Positions 27,721-36,999 of a DNA stretch of 64,000 nucleotides are shown here, in pieces. Made by a program: the position numbers and the translations under genes. The notes under the pieces are model-generated. The model did not search any database, had not been told where the DNA came from, and was given only the letters and a program-made list of their open reading frames with translations. The DNA lies in NCBI GenBank assembly GCA_963662575.1, contig OY759723.1, positions 558,001-622,000 of the forward strand, given 5' to 3'. Each line of letters opens with the position of its first letter. The stretch's first letter is position 1. The DNA is from Bin5 sp963662575 (GTDB lineage: Bacteria; Chloroflexota; Anaerolineae; Caldilineales; Caldilineaceae).

Positions 27721-28653
27721 ATGCTTCTTGACGAGCTAATCGCTGTCATCGAGACGCTGAGACGGAGAATCGCCGCCCATGGCCCTACATTGGGTGTTAG
27801 TGAGACGCGCACGCGCGCGGCGTTGATCGACCCGCTTTTGCAGGTCCTTGGGTGGGACACGACAGATCCTTCGATTGTAATTCCGGAGTATGATGTCAGA
27901 GGTCGAAAGGCTGATTATGCATTGCTGGGCCAGAACAGCCTACCAACCGCTACCGTTGAAGCCAAAAAACTTAGTGAACCGCTTCAACCGCATTTGGAGC
28001 AGATGATCAGTAACGCTAACAGGGTTGGTGTCGAGTTCGCAGGCATTACAGACGGCGACCAGTGGGAACTGTACAGGGTTCTCCCACACGGCACGTTGGA
28101 CGAAGGACGAATGTTGAATCACAGGATTTCAGTCTCTCCTCCCAATCTTAGTGCCCTCTTACTCTTGCTGCTTTGGCGGCCCAACTTGGCTTCAGTCCAA
28201 TTTGAATCAGCAAGCAAGCCGATAGCTGTTCCCTCTTTAGTTGTTGATCAGGTCCCACCTGTTTCTGATTCGATTAGTTGGGTACCGTTGTCTAAGTTCG
28301 TTGTTCTTAAGACAATGAATCGTCCAGAATTCATTAGATTTCCTGATGGCAGTGAATACCAGTTGCAGGCTTGGTATGACTTGGTTCTGCAGACGGTTGG
28401 GTGGCTTTGGTCCAAAGGGGTCTTAACATCGAATAATATGTCCGGTCACTCGACCACAAGTCTCAATTGGTTCCACACAGAAGCGGCCTACTCAACTGAA
28501 AAGCCATTTTCCAATCCAAAACCAGTCGCGGGAGCAACTCTTATCGTTGAAGCCAGATTAAGCAAGTTTGAATCCGCAAAGAGATTGAAGGCTCTAATGA
28601 GCCATTATGGTCAGGATCTGTCGCGTGTGCATTTGGGGGTCAATCGCAGGTGA
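27721..28653 (+). CDS. HsdR_N-like PD-(D/E)XK domain protein
   Basis: A 310-residue protein. Residues 20-140 resemble the type I restriction HsdR N-terminal nuclease fold: RAALIDPLLQVLGWD, VIPEYDVRGRKADYALL (Asp65), TVEAKKL (Glu80, Lys82). The C-terminal half is unrecognised. The ATG has GGAGA about six bases upstream. Its AT content is visibly higher than the flanking genes, suggesting separate acquisition. It lies 136 bases after the DUF4276 gene; membership of the same functional module is possible but unproven. Confidence 0.72.
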   Translation: MLLDELIAVIETLRRRIAAHGPTLGVSETRTRAALIDPLLQVLGWDTTDPSIVIPEYDVRGRKADYALLGQNSLPTATVEAKKLSEPLQPHLEQMISNANRVGVEFAGITDGDQWELYRVLPHGTLDEGRMLNHRISVSPPNLSALLLLLLWRPNLASVQFESASKPIAVPSLVVDQVPPVSDSISWVPLSKFVVLKTMNRPEFIRFPDGSEYQLQAWYDLVLQTVGWLWSKGVLTSNNMSGHSTTSLNWFHTEAAYSTEKPFSNPKPVAGATLIVEARLSKFESAKRLKALMSHYGQDLSRVHLGVNRR

Positions 28654-28970
28654 CACTCTGCAGCACCGTTCCTCGCTCCGGCATCCTAAACCTCAATATC
28701 CACAACTTCGTCCACCCCTACTGGCTTATTCCTGCCCTCGCCTTTCTTGACCGGATGAGTAGGGCTGAACGCCACCGGCCTTGTTGGTAGAGCAAGGCGA
28801 CTTATAAGACAGCGTACTGACGCTTGTCCGCGCAATTGCCCCAAAACCGGGACCACTTTCCCCCTCTCCGCTCTTGAGCGCCGCGCGCGCCTCCGCTATA
28901 ATCAGAGGATGGCAAGTAGACCGAGTTTACTGGCCGCCAGCCATTATCCATCAGGAACAGGGAGAATCCG
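28654..28970. other. Intergenic region, little recognisable
   Basis: No supported gene. On the minus strand bases about 28670-28840 read through without stops and end in TAG with a coding-like tail (KKGEGRNKPVGVDEVVDIEV), but only a TTG start and 56 codons are available; possibly a gene remnant. Confidence 0.3.
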
Positions 28971-30140
28971 TTGCGGGTTGTGCTGATCAGCAAGGCGCTC
29001 GTTGTGGGCGCGTATCAGAGGAAGGCGGAGGAGATCGCCAGGCAGGGGGTGGAGCTGACGGTGCTGGTGCCGCCGAGCTGGCGGGACCGACGCGGCAGGC
29101 AACAGGCGGAACGGCTGCATACTATCGGCTACGAACTGCGTACGATTCCCCTCCTATTCAACGGCGCATACCACCTTCACTTTTATCCCACTCTGGTGAG
29201 AGAGCTACGGGAGCTGAAACCGGAGGTTGTGCATGTGGATGAGGAGCCATACAATTTGGCTACGCTTCTCGGTGTGCGGGCGGCGCGGTCGGTCGGCGCA
29301 GAGCCGCTCTTCTTTACCTGGCAAAATCTGCTGCGGCGCTATCCGCCGCCGTTCAACTGGTTTGAGCGCATCGTTTACCGCACCTGTGCGGTTGCCATCG
29401 CCGGGAATGCCGAAGCCCGCGAGGTTCTTGTGCGCAAGGGCTATCGGGGCGAGATCGTGGTGTTGCCGCAGTTTGGCGTCGACCCGACCATCTTCCGGCC
29501 GCAGACTGAGGCGGACGAGGAAGAGAGGACGCAGCGTAGAGAGAAAACCGGGTCGTTGAAGCGCTCCTCAGCCATCAATTCTCAGTCCGAGGCGTTTCAT
29601 ATCGGCTACGCCGGGGGGCTGTTGCCCGAAAAGGGGCTGGACCTGCTGCTGCGGGCGTGCGCCGGACTTGAGGGCGACTGGCGGTTGACGCTGGTGGGCA
29701 GCGGAGAGGAGCTGGATGCGCTGCGGAAACTGGCTTCCGAGGGCGGCATAGCAGACCGGGTCACGCTAGGTGTGAGATTGCCCAGCGCGGAGATGCCGGA
29801 TTTCTACCGCTCACTCGACTTGCTGGTGCTGCCCAGCCGCACGCGGCCAAACTGGAAGGAGCAGTTCGGACGGGTGCTGATTGAGGCGATGGCCAGCGGG
29901 GTACCGGTGCTAGGAAGTGACAGCGGCGAGATCCCCCATGTCATCGGCAGTGCCGGGGTGGTCTTCCCGGAGGGGGATGTTGGCGCGCTGCAGTCCCAGT
30001 TGCAGCGGCTGATGCAGGATCGAGCGGAGCGAGAGTGCCTGGCGGCGGCGGGGAGGGAGCGGGTGCTGGCACAATACACAATGGCAGAGATCGCCCGCCA
30101 GACGGTGGCGGCTTACACAGCAGCGGCGAATGGCCGCTAG
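28971..30140 (+). CDS. Family 4 glycosyltransferase
   Basis: A 389-residue GT-B enzyme. The N-terminal acceptor domain begins MRVVLISKALVVGAYQRKAEEIAR. The C-terminal donor domain shows IGYAGGLLPEKGLDLLLRA and the E-x7-E region RVLIEAMASGVPVLGSDSGEIPHVIG. It probably adds a hexose to a lipid-linked exopolysaccharide unit at the cytoplasmic membrane. The start is a TTG at 28971 with AGGGAGA upstream. Residues about 180-205 are Glu/Arg/Ser-rich between the two domains and look like an in-frame insertion. Confidence 0.9.
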   Translation: MRVVLISKALVVGAYQRKAEEIARQGVELTVLVPPSWRDRRGRQQAERLHTIGYELRTIPLLFNGAYHLHFYPTLVRELRELKPEVVHVDEEPYNLATLLGVRAARSVGAEPLFFTWQNLLRRYPPPFNWFERIVYRTCAVAIAGNAEAREVLVRKGYRGEIVVLPQFGVDPTIFRPQTEADEEERTQRREKTGSLKRSSAINSQSEAFHIGYAGGLLPEKGLDLLLRACAGLEGDWRLTLVGSGEELDALRKLASEGGIADRVTLGVRLPSAEMPDFYRSLDLLVLPSRTRPNWKEQFGRVLIEAMASGVPVLGSDSGEIPHVIGSAGVVFPEGDVGALQSQLQRLMQDRAERECLAAAGRERVLAQYTMAEIARQTVAAYTAAANGR

Positions 30141-30163
30141 CCTCAGAATAATGGCCATTGACC

Positions 30164-31342
30164 ATGAAAGTCGTTGTCAACGCCCAGCTTCTGCATACGG
30201 GCAGCAGTTACCGGGGAGCCGGGGTCAGCAACTATTGCCGCAGTCTGTTGACCGCGCTTGCCGCCGAGGCTGGCGGGCATCAGTTAACTGCCTTTGTCAA
30301 CGACCGCGACTTTCGCTCTCCCCAAGGTCGAACGGGTTTGGAATTGCGGTATACGCGCTGGCCGGCCGCGGCGCCGTTGCCCCGCATCATCTGGGAGCAG
30401 ACGGCATTACCCGCGGCTGTGTGGAACGGCCAGGCAGATCTGGTGCATGGTCTGGTCAATACTCTGCCACTGGTGACGAAGACGCCGGGCGTGGTTACCG
30501 TCCACGACCTCAGTTTTGTACGGCTGCCGGATCGTTTCCCACTCCACAAGCGTCTCTACCTGGCCAACCTGTGCCGGGCAAGCGTCCACCGGGCCAAGCG
30601 CGTCATCGCGGTCAGCAAGCAGACAGCCGCCGACTTACGGACGGAATTCGGAGTGGACAGCCGGCGCGTGGAGGTGGTGTATAATGGGGTCGGCGAGCAG
30701 TTCCGGCCATTGCCTGCTGACGAGGTGTCCGGTTTTCGCGAGCGGATGAGGCTGCCGGCGAGATTTCTGCTCTATGTTGGAACGCTGGAGCCGCGCAAGA
30801 ATCTGCCCCATCTGCTGCGGGCTTTTGCGGGTTGGCGTGCGGGAAGTGCGACCGGGCGCGATGTGGGGTTGGTATTGGCCGGAGCAAGAGGCTGGCACTA
30901 TCAGGAGATTTTTCGACTGGTTACCGAGTTGGGCCTGACTTCAGACGAGTCAGGGACACCGTCCGAGCAGGAGCCGATCGTATACTTTCCCGGCTTTCTG
31001 CCGGAGCAGGAGTTGTGCTTGTGGTACAACGCGGCCAGCGGATTCGTCTATCCCAGTCTGTTTGAGGGGTTTGGCCTGCCGGTGCTGGAGGCGATGGCGT
31101 CGGGGACACCGGTAATTTGCAGCGACGCGCCGAGCCTGCAGGAGGTTGCGGGCGACGCGGCGCTGATCGTGCCGGCGCAGGACCAGGCGGCATTGCAGGA
31201 AGCCTTTGAGCGCCTGTTTACAGAGCAGGGTGTCGCGGCTGACTTGCGGGAGCGGGGGCCCCGACAGGCGGGGCGATTCTCCTGGGAGAGGGCGGCCGCT
31301 GAAACAATCGACGTGTACGAAAATGCAGTAAATGGAGGTTAG
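30164..31342 (+). CDS. Family 4 glycosyltransferase
   Basis: A 392-residue GT-B enzyme: MKVVVNAQLLHTGSSYRGAGVSNY at the N-terminus, TVHDLSFVRLPDRFP and RVIAVSKQTAADL in the linker, then LLYVGTLEPRKNLPHLLRAF and FEGFGLPVLEAMASGTPVICSD in the donor domain. The latter pattern resembles mannosyltransferases of EPS clusters. The frame extends to a TTG at 30158, but ATG at 30164 gives the natural N-terminal strand. Second gene of a three-gene exopolysaccharide set. Confidence 0.92.
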   Translation: MKVVVNAQLLHTGSSYRGAGVSNYCRSLLTALAAEAGGHQLTAFVNDRDFRSPQGRTGLELRYTRWPAAAPLPRIIWEQTALPAAVWNGQADLVHGLVNTLPLVTKTPGVVTVHDLSFVRLPDRFPLHKRLYLANLCRASVHRAKRVIAVSKQTAADLRTEFGVDSRRVEVVYNGVGEQFRPLPADEVSGFRERMRLPARFLLYVGTLEPRKNLPHLLRAFAGWRAGSATGRDVGLVLAGARGWHYQEIFRLVTELGLTSDESGTPSEQEPIVYFPGFLPEQELCLWYNAASGFVYPSLFEGFGLPVLEAMASGTPVICSDAPSLQEVAGDAALIVPAQDQAALQEAFERLFTEQGVAADLRERGPRQAGRFSWERAAAETIDVYENAVNGG

Positions 31343-31407
31343 TGGACAGTACAGGCCACGACCTACAAATCGCTAACCGCGGGCCACTGGCCACTTTATT
31401 GACGCCG
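31338..31407. repeat. CAGT-type short intergenic repeat (example)
   Basis: AGTGGACAGT, then GGCCACTGGCCACT. Similar CAGTGGTCAGTGG or AGTTTTTAGT text occurs at about 9255-9285, 10640-10665, 23855-23880, 32955-33000, 36005-36045, 43712-43735, 44025-44050, 47352-47395 and 53235-53265, almost always at gene ends. Confidence 0.6.
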
Positions 31408-32955
31408 ATGACGACAATACAGATGAAACAACGCAGAGGCCGGCAGGCATCCCAGCAGACCCGCGACGGGCGGCGGGTGAGCAACGGGGAAACAGGTTCT
31501 CTGGACGGCAATAGATTGATTGCCCTGCTGGCGCGGATTCCGTCGAATTGGTGGCCGGCCCTTTTGCGAATCAGCGATTTGGTCCTGATCGTTGTTGCTT
31601 TTGTTCTGGCCTACTGGCTGCGCTACCAAGCGCAGTGGTTCCTGACCGTCGATCCGGCAAACCAGACCGAACTGATCACTTATTTGCCGTTCGGCCTGGC
31701 GCTGGTCTTTCTCCTGTTCTGTTCGTTTCAGTTCTCCCGAGTCTACGTATACCGCCGCGATCGCCTCTGGCTAGAGGAGGTCTACGCTATTGCCAGCGCG
31801 ACCACGATTGGCGTTGTCGTTCTGATCGTTCTGAATCTGGCGTTTGGGCAACTCTCCTATAGCCGTCTGATCTTCCTGTACACGGCTGTGCTTGTCACGC
31901 TGCTGTTGGGCGTCAGCCGGGCGGTGATCTACACGGTGCGCGGCTACATGCGCAATCAGGGATTCGGTCTGGAACGTGTGGTGTTGGTGGGTGTGGGCGA
32001 AGTGGGGCTGATGGTCATGCGCACTATCGCGGCCCGCCCCAGCCTCGGATACGAGCTGGTCGGTTTTCTGGATGACGATCCGAGCATCAATCAGACGGAC
32101 ATCGGTCGATTTCAGGCGCTGGGCCCGCTGACAAATTTTTACGAAATCCTCCAGAACCACGATATCGACTCGACGATCATCTGCCTGCCCTGGCGAAGTC
32201 ACCGTGCGGTGGCGCGTCTGCTGCATCTATGTGAGGAGAACGGTGTCACGGCGCAGATAGTGCCGGACTTTTTCCAGTTGACGAAGAACCAGATGCAGGT
32301 GGAGCGGCTCAACGGGATTCCGCTGATTACTACGCGGGCGGTGTCGATTGCGGGCTGGAATCTGTTCGTCAAGCGGGCGCTGGATGTGGTTGCGGCGACC
32401 ATCTTGTTGACGGTGGGGCTGCCGCTGGGCGCGCTGATTGCGCTTGCCGTCCGCATCAATTCACCGGGGCCGATTCTCTATTCCCAGACGCGCATTGGTC
32501 GCAACGGGCACCAGTTCAATATTTTCAAGTTTCGTTCGATGACCGCGGATGCCGATGCGCAGCTTGATGAGATGGCCGAACTCAATGAGGCGTCGGGGCC
32601 GCTCTTCAAGATGCGGGATGACCCGCGCCGCACCGCGGTAGGGCGTATTCTGCGCCGCTTCAGCCTGGACGAGGTGCCGAATCTGATCAATGTCTTGCGC
32701 GGCGAGATGAGCCTTGTCGGGCCGCGCCCGAACGTGCCTGATGAAGTTGCCCAGTATAAGGACTGGCACCGCAAACGGTTGTCGGTCAGCCCGGGCATGA
32801 CGGGGCTTTGGCAGGTCAGCGGGCGCAGCGATCTTACCTTCGATGAGATGGTTTTGCTCGATATATACTACGCGGAAAACTGGAGCCTGACCCTGGATCT
32901 GGGGATTCTGCTGCGCACGATCCCGAAGGTATTGGGCGGGGAGGGAGCGTACTGA
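31408..32955 (+). CDS. Polyprenyl-phosphate sugar-1-phosphate transferase (WcaJ/WbaP-type)
   Basis: Initiating exopolysaccharide glycosyltransferase of about 515 residues: four or five N-terminal membrane helices, a Rossmann-like CoA_binding_3 domain (RVVLVGVGEVGLMVMRTIAARP), a re-entrant helix (RALDVVAATILLTVGLPLG) and the catalytic bacterial sugar transferase domain (QTRIGRNGHQFNIFKFRSM, FSLDEVPNLINVLRGEMSLVGPRP, ending SPGMTGLWQVSGRSDLTFDEM). It loads the first sugar phosphate on undecaprenyl phosphate. A GTG at 31342 is in frame, but the added residues derive from CAGT-type repeat DNA, so the ATG at 31408 is preferred. Confidence 0.93.
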   Translation: MTTIQMKQRRGRQASQQTRDGRRVSNGETGSLDGNRLIALLARIPSNWWPALLRISDLVLIVVAFVLAYWLRYQAQWFLTVDPANQTELITYLPFGLALVFLLFCSFQFSRVYVYRRDRLWLEEVYAIASATTIGVVVLIVLNLAFGQLSYSRLIFLYTAVLVTLLLGVSRAVIYTVRGYMRNQGFGLERVVLVGVGEVGLMVMRTIAARPSLGYELVGFLDDDPSINQTDIGRFQALGPLTNFYEILQNHDIDSTIICLPWRSHRAVARLLHLCEENGVTAQIVPDFFQLTKNQMQVERLNGIPLITTRAVSIAGWNLFVKRALDVVAATILLTVGLPLGALIALAVRINSPGPILYSQTRIGRNGHQFNIFKFRSMTADADAQLDEMAELNEASGPLFKMRDDPRRTAVGRILRRFSLDEVPNLINVLRGEMSLVGPRPNVPDEVAQYKDWHRKRLSVSPGMTGLWQVSGRSDLTFDEMVLLDIYYAENWSLTLDLGILLRTIPKVLGGEGAY

Positions 32956-33029
32956 AAGTTTTCAGTTTTTGGTTTTTTGTTTTTAGTAACCCCACTGGTA
33001 CGTGGTAGTTTTCTTAGACTGCTTCGTCT

Positions 33030-34616
33030 TTAACCACTCTCTTGTAAAACCAATTTCATTCGCTCCGGCTGGAAGAGGCGGGGTTCCATTTCGCGCAGGT
33101 CGGGCGCTACGGCCAGCGGGAATTCGCATTGGGCGAGTACGTCTTCTTCGAGGGAGGTGCCGGGCGCGATCTCGATGACGGTCCAGCCGTCGGCGTCGAG
33201 GCGCAGGACGCAACGCTCGGTGACGGCGACGACGTTCTGGCCGGTCTGGCGGGCGCGGCGGCCGCTGAAAGTGACGTGTTCCACTTCGTTGACGAACTTG
33301 CGCACTCTGCCTTCGCGCTCGATGCGCAGCCGGCCATCGGCAACGTCGAGGCGGGCGCCGGCGGTGTATGTGCCGCTGATGACGATGTTTCTGGCGTTGG
33401 CGGTGATGTCGACAAAGCCGCCGACACCGGCAGTCACGTGTGGACGGGCGGCCAGGCGGGAGACGTTGATGTTGCCCTCGCGGTCTATCTGCATGAAGGA
33501 GAGGAAGCAGCGGTCGAAGCCGCCGCCCTGGAAATAGCTGAACTGGTCCGATGAGGGAATGATGGCCTGTGTGTTGGCTGAGCAGCCGAACTGGAAGCCC
33601 TGCAGCGGCATGCCCCCAACGGCGCCTTGTTCGATCACCCAGGTGACGGCGCCGTCCAGCCCCTCTTCCAGCAGAACGCGCGGCACCAATGCGGAGATGC
33701 CGAAGCCAAGATTGACCGCTTCGCCATCGCGGAGTTCGAGGGCGGCACGGCGGGCGATCACCTTCTGGAGGCTCCACTCGGCCAGTTCGAAGCTGTCGGA
33801 CGGGACGCGCACTTCGCCGCTGATGGCCGGGTCGTAGTCGGTCTGGGTGGTCTGCATGGGGTCGGTCACGACCACGACGGCGTCGACGAGTACGCTGGGC
33901 ACGCGTACATCCTGGGCGGAGAGGGTGCCGGCGGCGACGCGGCGTTCGACCTGGGCGATGACGACGCCGCCGTTGTTGTGCGCGGCGAGCGCGACATCGT
34001 AGGCACCGAGAAAGGCGCCCTCGCGCTCGAAGGTGAGATTGCCCAATTCGTCGGCAGTCGTCGCGCGGATTAGCGCCACGTCCGGGTGCAGGGCGCGCAG
34101 GTAGAGCCACTCCTGGCTGTCAAACTCCACTAACTCAACAATATCTGTTTGCGTGCGCTCGTTCATGCGCCCGCCCTGGCGACGGGGATCAAGGTAGGTG
34201 TCCATACCCAGTTGCGTGAGGACGCCGGGGCGCTTGGCCGCGGCCTCGCGCAGCTGGTGGAAGATAAGACCGCTGGGGATGTTGTAGGCTTCGACTTCGT
34301 TCTCGTAGATCATGCGCCAGATTGCGGGTGATTCCATCGACGACGGACCCGAGGGGAGTGAGCCGGCGATCACGCGCGACAGCAGTCCGGGGCGGGCTAT
34401 GTGGTCGATGCCGTCGATGCCGTACATATCGCCGGCGGCGATTGGGTGAATTGTGGTCAGATTTTGCGGATGGCCATCTTGCGCAAAGCGCTCGCCGACG
34501 GCGCGCAGCAACCCATCGGGGCAGAGCAGCCCGCTGGACGAGTTGACGGCAACAGTGGCTGCGTCGGGGATGAGGGCCGCGGCTTCGGCCAGAGTGATGA
34601 AACGGGTGCGTGGCAT
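33030..34616 (-). CDS. Family I CoA transferase (acetate/3-oxoacid type, YdiF-like)
   Basis: A 528-residue fused alpha-beta CoA transferase. The N-terminal half starts FITLAEAAALIPDAATVAV; the C-terminal half begins near KVIARRAALELRDGEAVNLGFGISALVP and has the catalytic glutamate in VIEQGAVGGMPLQG. It moves CoA between acyl donors and free acids via a glutamyl-CoA thioester. Substrates unknown. Last gene of the minus-strand run cysH-cbiX-gldA-CoA transferase, though gaps of 80-180 bases suggest separate units. A glycine- and alanine-rich beta core is complete. Confidence 0.93.
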   Translation of the reverse strand: MPRTRFITLAEAAALIPDAATVAVNSSSGLLCPDGLLRAVGERFAQDGHPQNLTTIHPIAAGDMYGIDGIDHIARPGLLSRVIAGSLPSGPSSMESPAIWRMIYENEVEAYNIPSGLIFHQLREAAAKRPGVLTQLGMDTYLDPRRQGGRMNERTQTDIVELVEFDSQEWLYLRALHPDVALIRATTADELGNLTFEREGAFLGAYDVALAAHNNGGVVIAQVERRVAAGTLSAQDVRVPSVLVDAVVVVTDPMQTTQTDYDPAISGEVRVPSDSFELAEWSLQKVIARRAALELRDGEAVNLGFGISALVPRVLLEEGLDGAVTWVIEQGAVGGMPLQGFQFGCSANTQAIIPSSDQFSYFQGGGFDRCFLSFMQIDREGNINVSRLAARPHVTAGVGGFVDITANARNIVISGTYTAGARLDVADGRLRIEREGRVRKFVNEVEHVTFSGRRARQTGQNVVAVTERCVLRLDADGWTVIEIAPGTSLEEDVLAQCEFPLAVAPDLREMEPRLFQPERMKLVLQESG

Positions 34617-34795
34617 GAGTACAGTACCCCTTTACGGGAGAGGCGGACACGCGCATGCGAATAGAAGAGATCGACGCGCCCGTCGAGTAGCGATGGCTCC
34701 ATTATAGCGGTACGGGAGGTTTGCACAAGGACTAGCGGATGCGTGCCTGCGCGGGAAGGGCGCGCTGGAGACAGCGCCGGCTGAAGATGAATGGG

Positions 34796-36004
34796 TCAGG
34801 CGCGCATACGGCGGTAGGCGTGGTCGCCGACGGCAGCGGTGGCGTTGCGTCCAATCTCGTCTGCCTGCAGGAGCGCGGCCCAGGTGTTTTCGGGGGTGAC
34901 GTCAAAGGGCACGTTATCCATCAGGGGCGTCTCGGCACTGGCGGCCATGGCTGCCTGCAGGGCGGGACCGTCGGCTGCGGGGTCGAGGGAGAGTTGGGCT
35001 AGATGGGTGGGCAGGCCGATCTCAGCGCAGAAGCGGGCGACCTGGACGCACTCGTCGGTGGACTGCTCCAGCGCCAACTGGGTGAGCAGGCCCATCGCCA
35101 CCATTTCGCCGTGCAGGTAGTTTTCGCGCGCGACGGGCAGGCGGGTGAAGCCCATGGCAACGGCGTGGGCGGCGGTAACGCCCCCGCTTTCGAAGCCGAT
35201 GCCACTCAGCAGGGTATTGGCTTCGATGACGCGCTCGAGCGCGGGGTCGACCTCGCCGCGATAGTTAGCTTCGGCGGCGGCAATGCCATCGTCGAAGACG
35301 GTCTGGGCGCAGAGTTCGGCGATGGCCTGGGCGGCGATGGTGGGCCGGCTGCCGATGACGGCGCGGCCGGCGGGGTTGAGGTAGCAGGTGCGGGCCTCGT
35401 AGCGGGTGGCGAGAGCGTCGCCCATGCCGGCCACGAGATAACGTACGGGCGCGGCGGCGATCAGTTGGGAGTCAACCAGCACCAGCGCCGGGCTGTCCGG
35501 GAAGGATTGGCCGCCGTGGACGATGCCTTCGTCGGTGTAGATGACCGATAAGGCGGAACAGGGCGCGTCTGTAGAAGCGATGGTGGGGCAGATGACGACG
35601 GGTATTTCGAGGGCTTCGGCGATGCATTTGCCAGCGTCGAGGCATTTGCCGCCGCCGACGGCGATCAGGCTGTCGAAGGGTGTGTTCTGCGCTTGCAGAC
35701 TGGCGGCGGCGCGCTCGATTTCGGAGTGGGAGCACTCGCCTCCGAAGATCTCGACGGCGGCGGCGATCTGCATGGCGCGCAGGCCGTCCAGCAGTTGGTC
35801 GCCGTGACGGCGCAGGCCGCCGGGGCTGATGTAGACGGCGGGCCGGGTGCTGGGGACTATTGACAGGAAACGGCCCAGATGGTCGAGCAGGTCCGGCCCC
35901 TGCACGTAGCGCGCAGGCGAGATCAGCCCGACGGGAGGTGTTTCCCTGCCTGTGTCGGCGAGCGAAAAGAGCGGCCGGGGAGAGTAGTCGATTTTGCTTG
36001 TCAT
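34796..36004 (-). CDS. gldA: Glycerol dehydrogenase, iron/zinc-containing ADH family
   Basis: A 402-residue NAD-dependent dehydrogenase of the GldA group. NAD-binding is in SLIAVGGGKCLDAGKCIAE and PTIASTDAPCSALSVIYTDEG; metal ligands are the Asp in GMGDALATRYEA and the two His in GGVTAAHAVAMGFTR and YLHGEMVAMG. It oxidises glycerol or a related polyol to the ketone. A late C-terminal helix region is typical. No recognisable ribosome-binding site precedes the ATG; CAGT-type repeat DNA lies there instead. Confidence 0.92.
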   Translation of the reverse strand: MTSKIDYSPRPLFSLADTGRETPPVGLISPARYVQGPDLLDHLGRFLSIVPSTRPAVYISPGGLRRHGDQLLDGLRAMQIAAAVEIFGGECSHSEIERAAASLQAQNTPFDSLIAVGGGKCLDAGKCIAEALEIPVVICPTIASTDAPCSALSVIYTDEGIVHGGQSFPDSPALVLVDSQLIAAAPVRYLVAGMGDALATRYEARTCYLNPAGRAVIGSRPTIAAQAIAELCAQTVFDDGIAAAEANYRGEVDPALERVIEANTLLSGIGFESGGVTAAHAVAMGFTRLPVARENYLHGEMVAMGLLTQLALEQSTDECVQVARFCAEIGLPTHLAQLSLDPAADGPALQAAMAASAETPLMDNVPFDVTPENTWAALLQADEIGRNATAAVGDHAYRRMRA

Positions 36005-36168
36005 AGGGCAGTAGTCAGTTGATAGTGGTCAGTGGTCAGTGTTTGAAACATTGTCGTCGGGTTGGCCCGTAAATGCAAGGGGCGGAACGGCAGAGGCTAG
36101 GGGTTAGCCCGGCTGTATGTGCAAGGGAGGAAGTAGTCGGATGGCCGACGGTGCGCGGTCGGATTGTG

Positions 36169-36921
36169 TCAGAGTTGTAGCTCGTTGAGACGGTCGGTGA
36201 TGACGTCGGCGAGGCGCAGGTCGTAGTCGAGGTGGGGCGCTTCGAGGATTGTGAGGGTTGGATGGCGCTGGCGGGCGGCAGCCAGGAGTTGAGGCAGGTC
36301 CTGACGCAGGTGGCGGCCGCGGTGCAGGAAATAGGGCAGGGCGACGATTTTGCGGGCGCCCTGGGCGGCGAGGTCGTCGATGGCGTCGGCAATGCGGGGC
36401 TTGTTGCAGTCGAGGTAGGCCGCGGCGGCAAGAGAATAGCGGGTCTTCTCGTGCAGCCAGGCGGTCATCCGTCTGACCGGCTCGTTGGCGTACTCGAGAG
36501 GCGTGCCGTGGGCCATGACGAGGAGGGCGGCCTGTGTCCCGTTGTTCGTGTTCGGCTCCGGATCGACCGCACGCACGCGCTCGAGGGCGATGGCGGCCAG
36601 CTTCTCGTGGAAGCCGAGACAGGGAGAGACGCGGATGGTCAGTTGGGGGAACTGGGAGGCGACTTTGGCAATATCGACGGGCAGGTCCTGCTGGACATAG
36701 ACGCCGTCGATGAGGAAATAGGGCTGGACGGTGACGGAGGTTGCGCCAGCGTCGACACATTTGGCGACGGCTTCGGCAATGGTGGGGCGGCTGAAGTTGA
36801 GGAAGCCGGCCTCGGCGATGGACGCAACGCCGCGTTCGCGCAGGCGGGCGGCCAGCCGGATCATAGACGCGCCGCTATCGCTGTGCAGGCTGCCGTGGCC
36901 GATGAGGACTACACCGTTCAT
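36169..36921 (-). CDS. cbiX: Sirohydrochlorin cobalto/ferrochelatase, two CbiX domains
   Basis: A 250-residue CbiX with two tandem repeats of the chelatase fold. The first has VVLIGHGSLHSDSG and VTVQPYFLIDGVYVQQDLP; the second has LLVMAHGTPLEYANEP and IVALPYFLHRGRHLRQDLP. The His of each HG motif is the metal-binding or catalytic residue. It inserts Fe or Co into sirohydrochlorin for siroheme or cobalamin. Adjacent to cysH, siroheme for sulfite reductase is the likely product (inference). It follows cysH by 78 bases on the same strand. Confidence 0.92.
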   Translation of the reverse strand: MNGVVLIGHGSLHSDSGASMIRLAARLRERGVASIAEAGFLNFSRPTIAEAVAKCVDAGATSVTVQPYFLIDGVYVQQDLPVDIAKVASQFPQLTIRVSPCLGFHEKLAAIALERVRAVDPEPNTNNGTQAALLVMAHGTPLEYANEPVRRMTAWLHEKTRYSLAAAAYLDCNKPRIADAIDDLAAQGARKIVALPYFLHRGRHLRQDLPQLLAAARQRHPTLTILEAPHLDYDLRLADVITDRLNELQL

Positions 36922-36999
36922 ATAGTATTCAGTTTAACATTTCCAGTTTTTAGCGGGTAATCGCGGCAGTCGCTAAGAACTGACTACTAAAAACTGCAG

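Noticed and set aside
28670..28840. Short minus-strand frame ending in KKGEGRNKPVGVDEVVDIEV
   Set aside because: Only 56 codons from a TTG without ribosome-binding site; possibly a remnant, not supported as a gene.
33129..36960. Long plus-strand frames opposite the CoA transferase, gldA and cbiX genes
   Set aside because: Gly/Asp/Ala-rich shadows of high-GC genes on the other strand with no ribosome-binding sites or known motifs.
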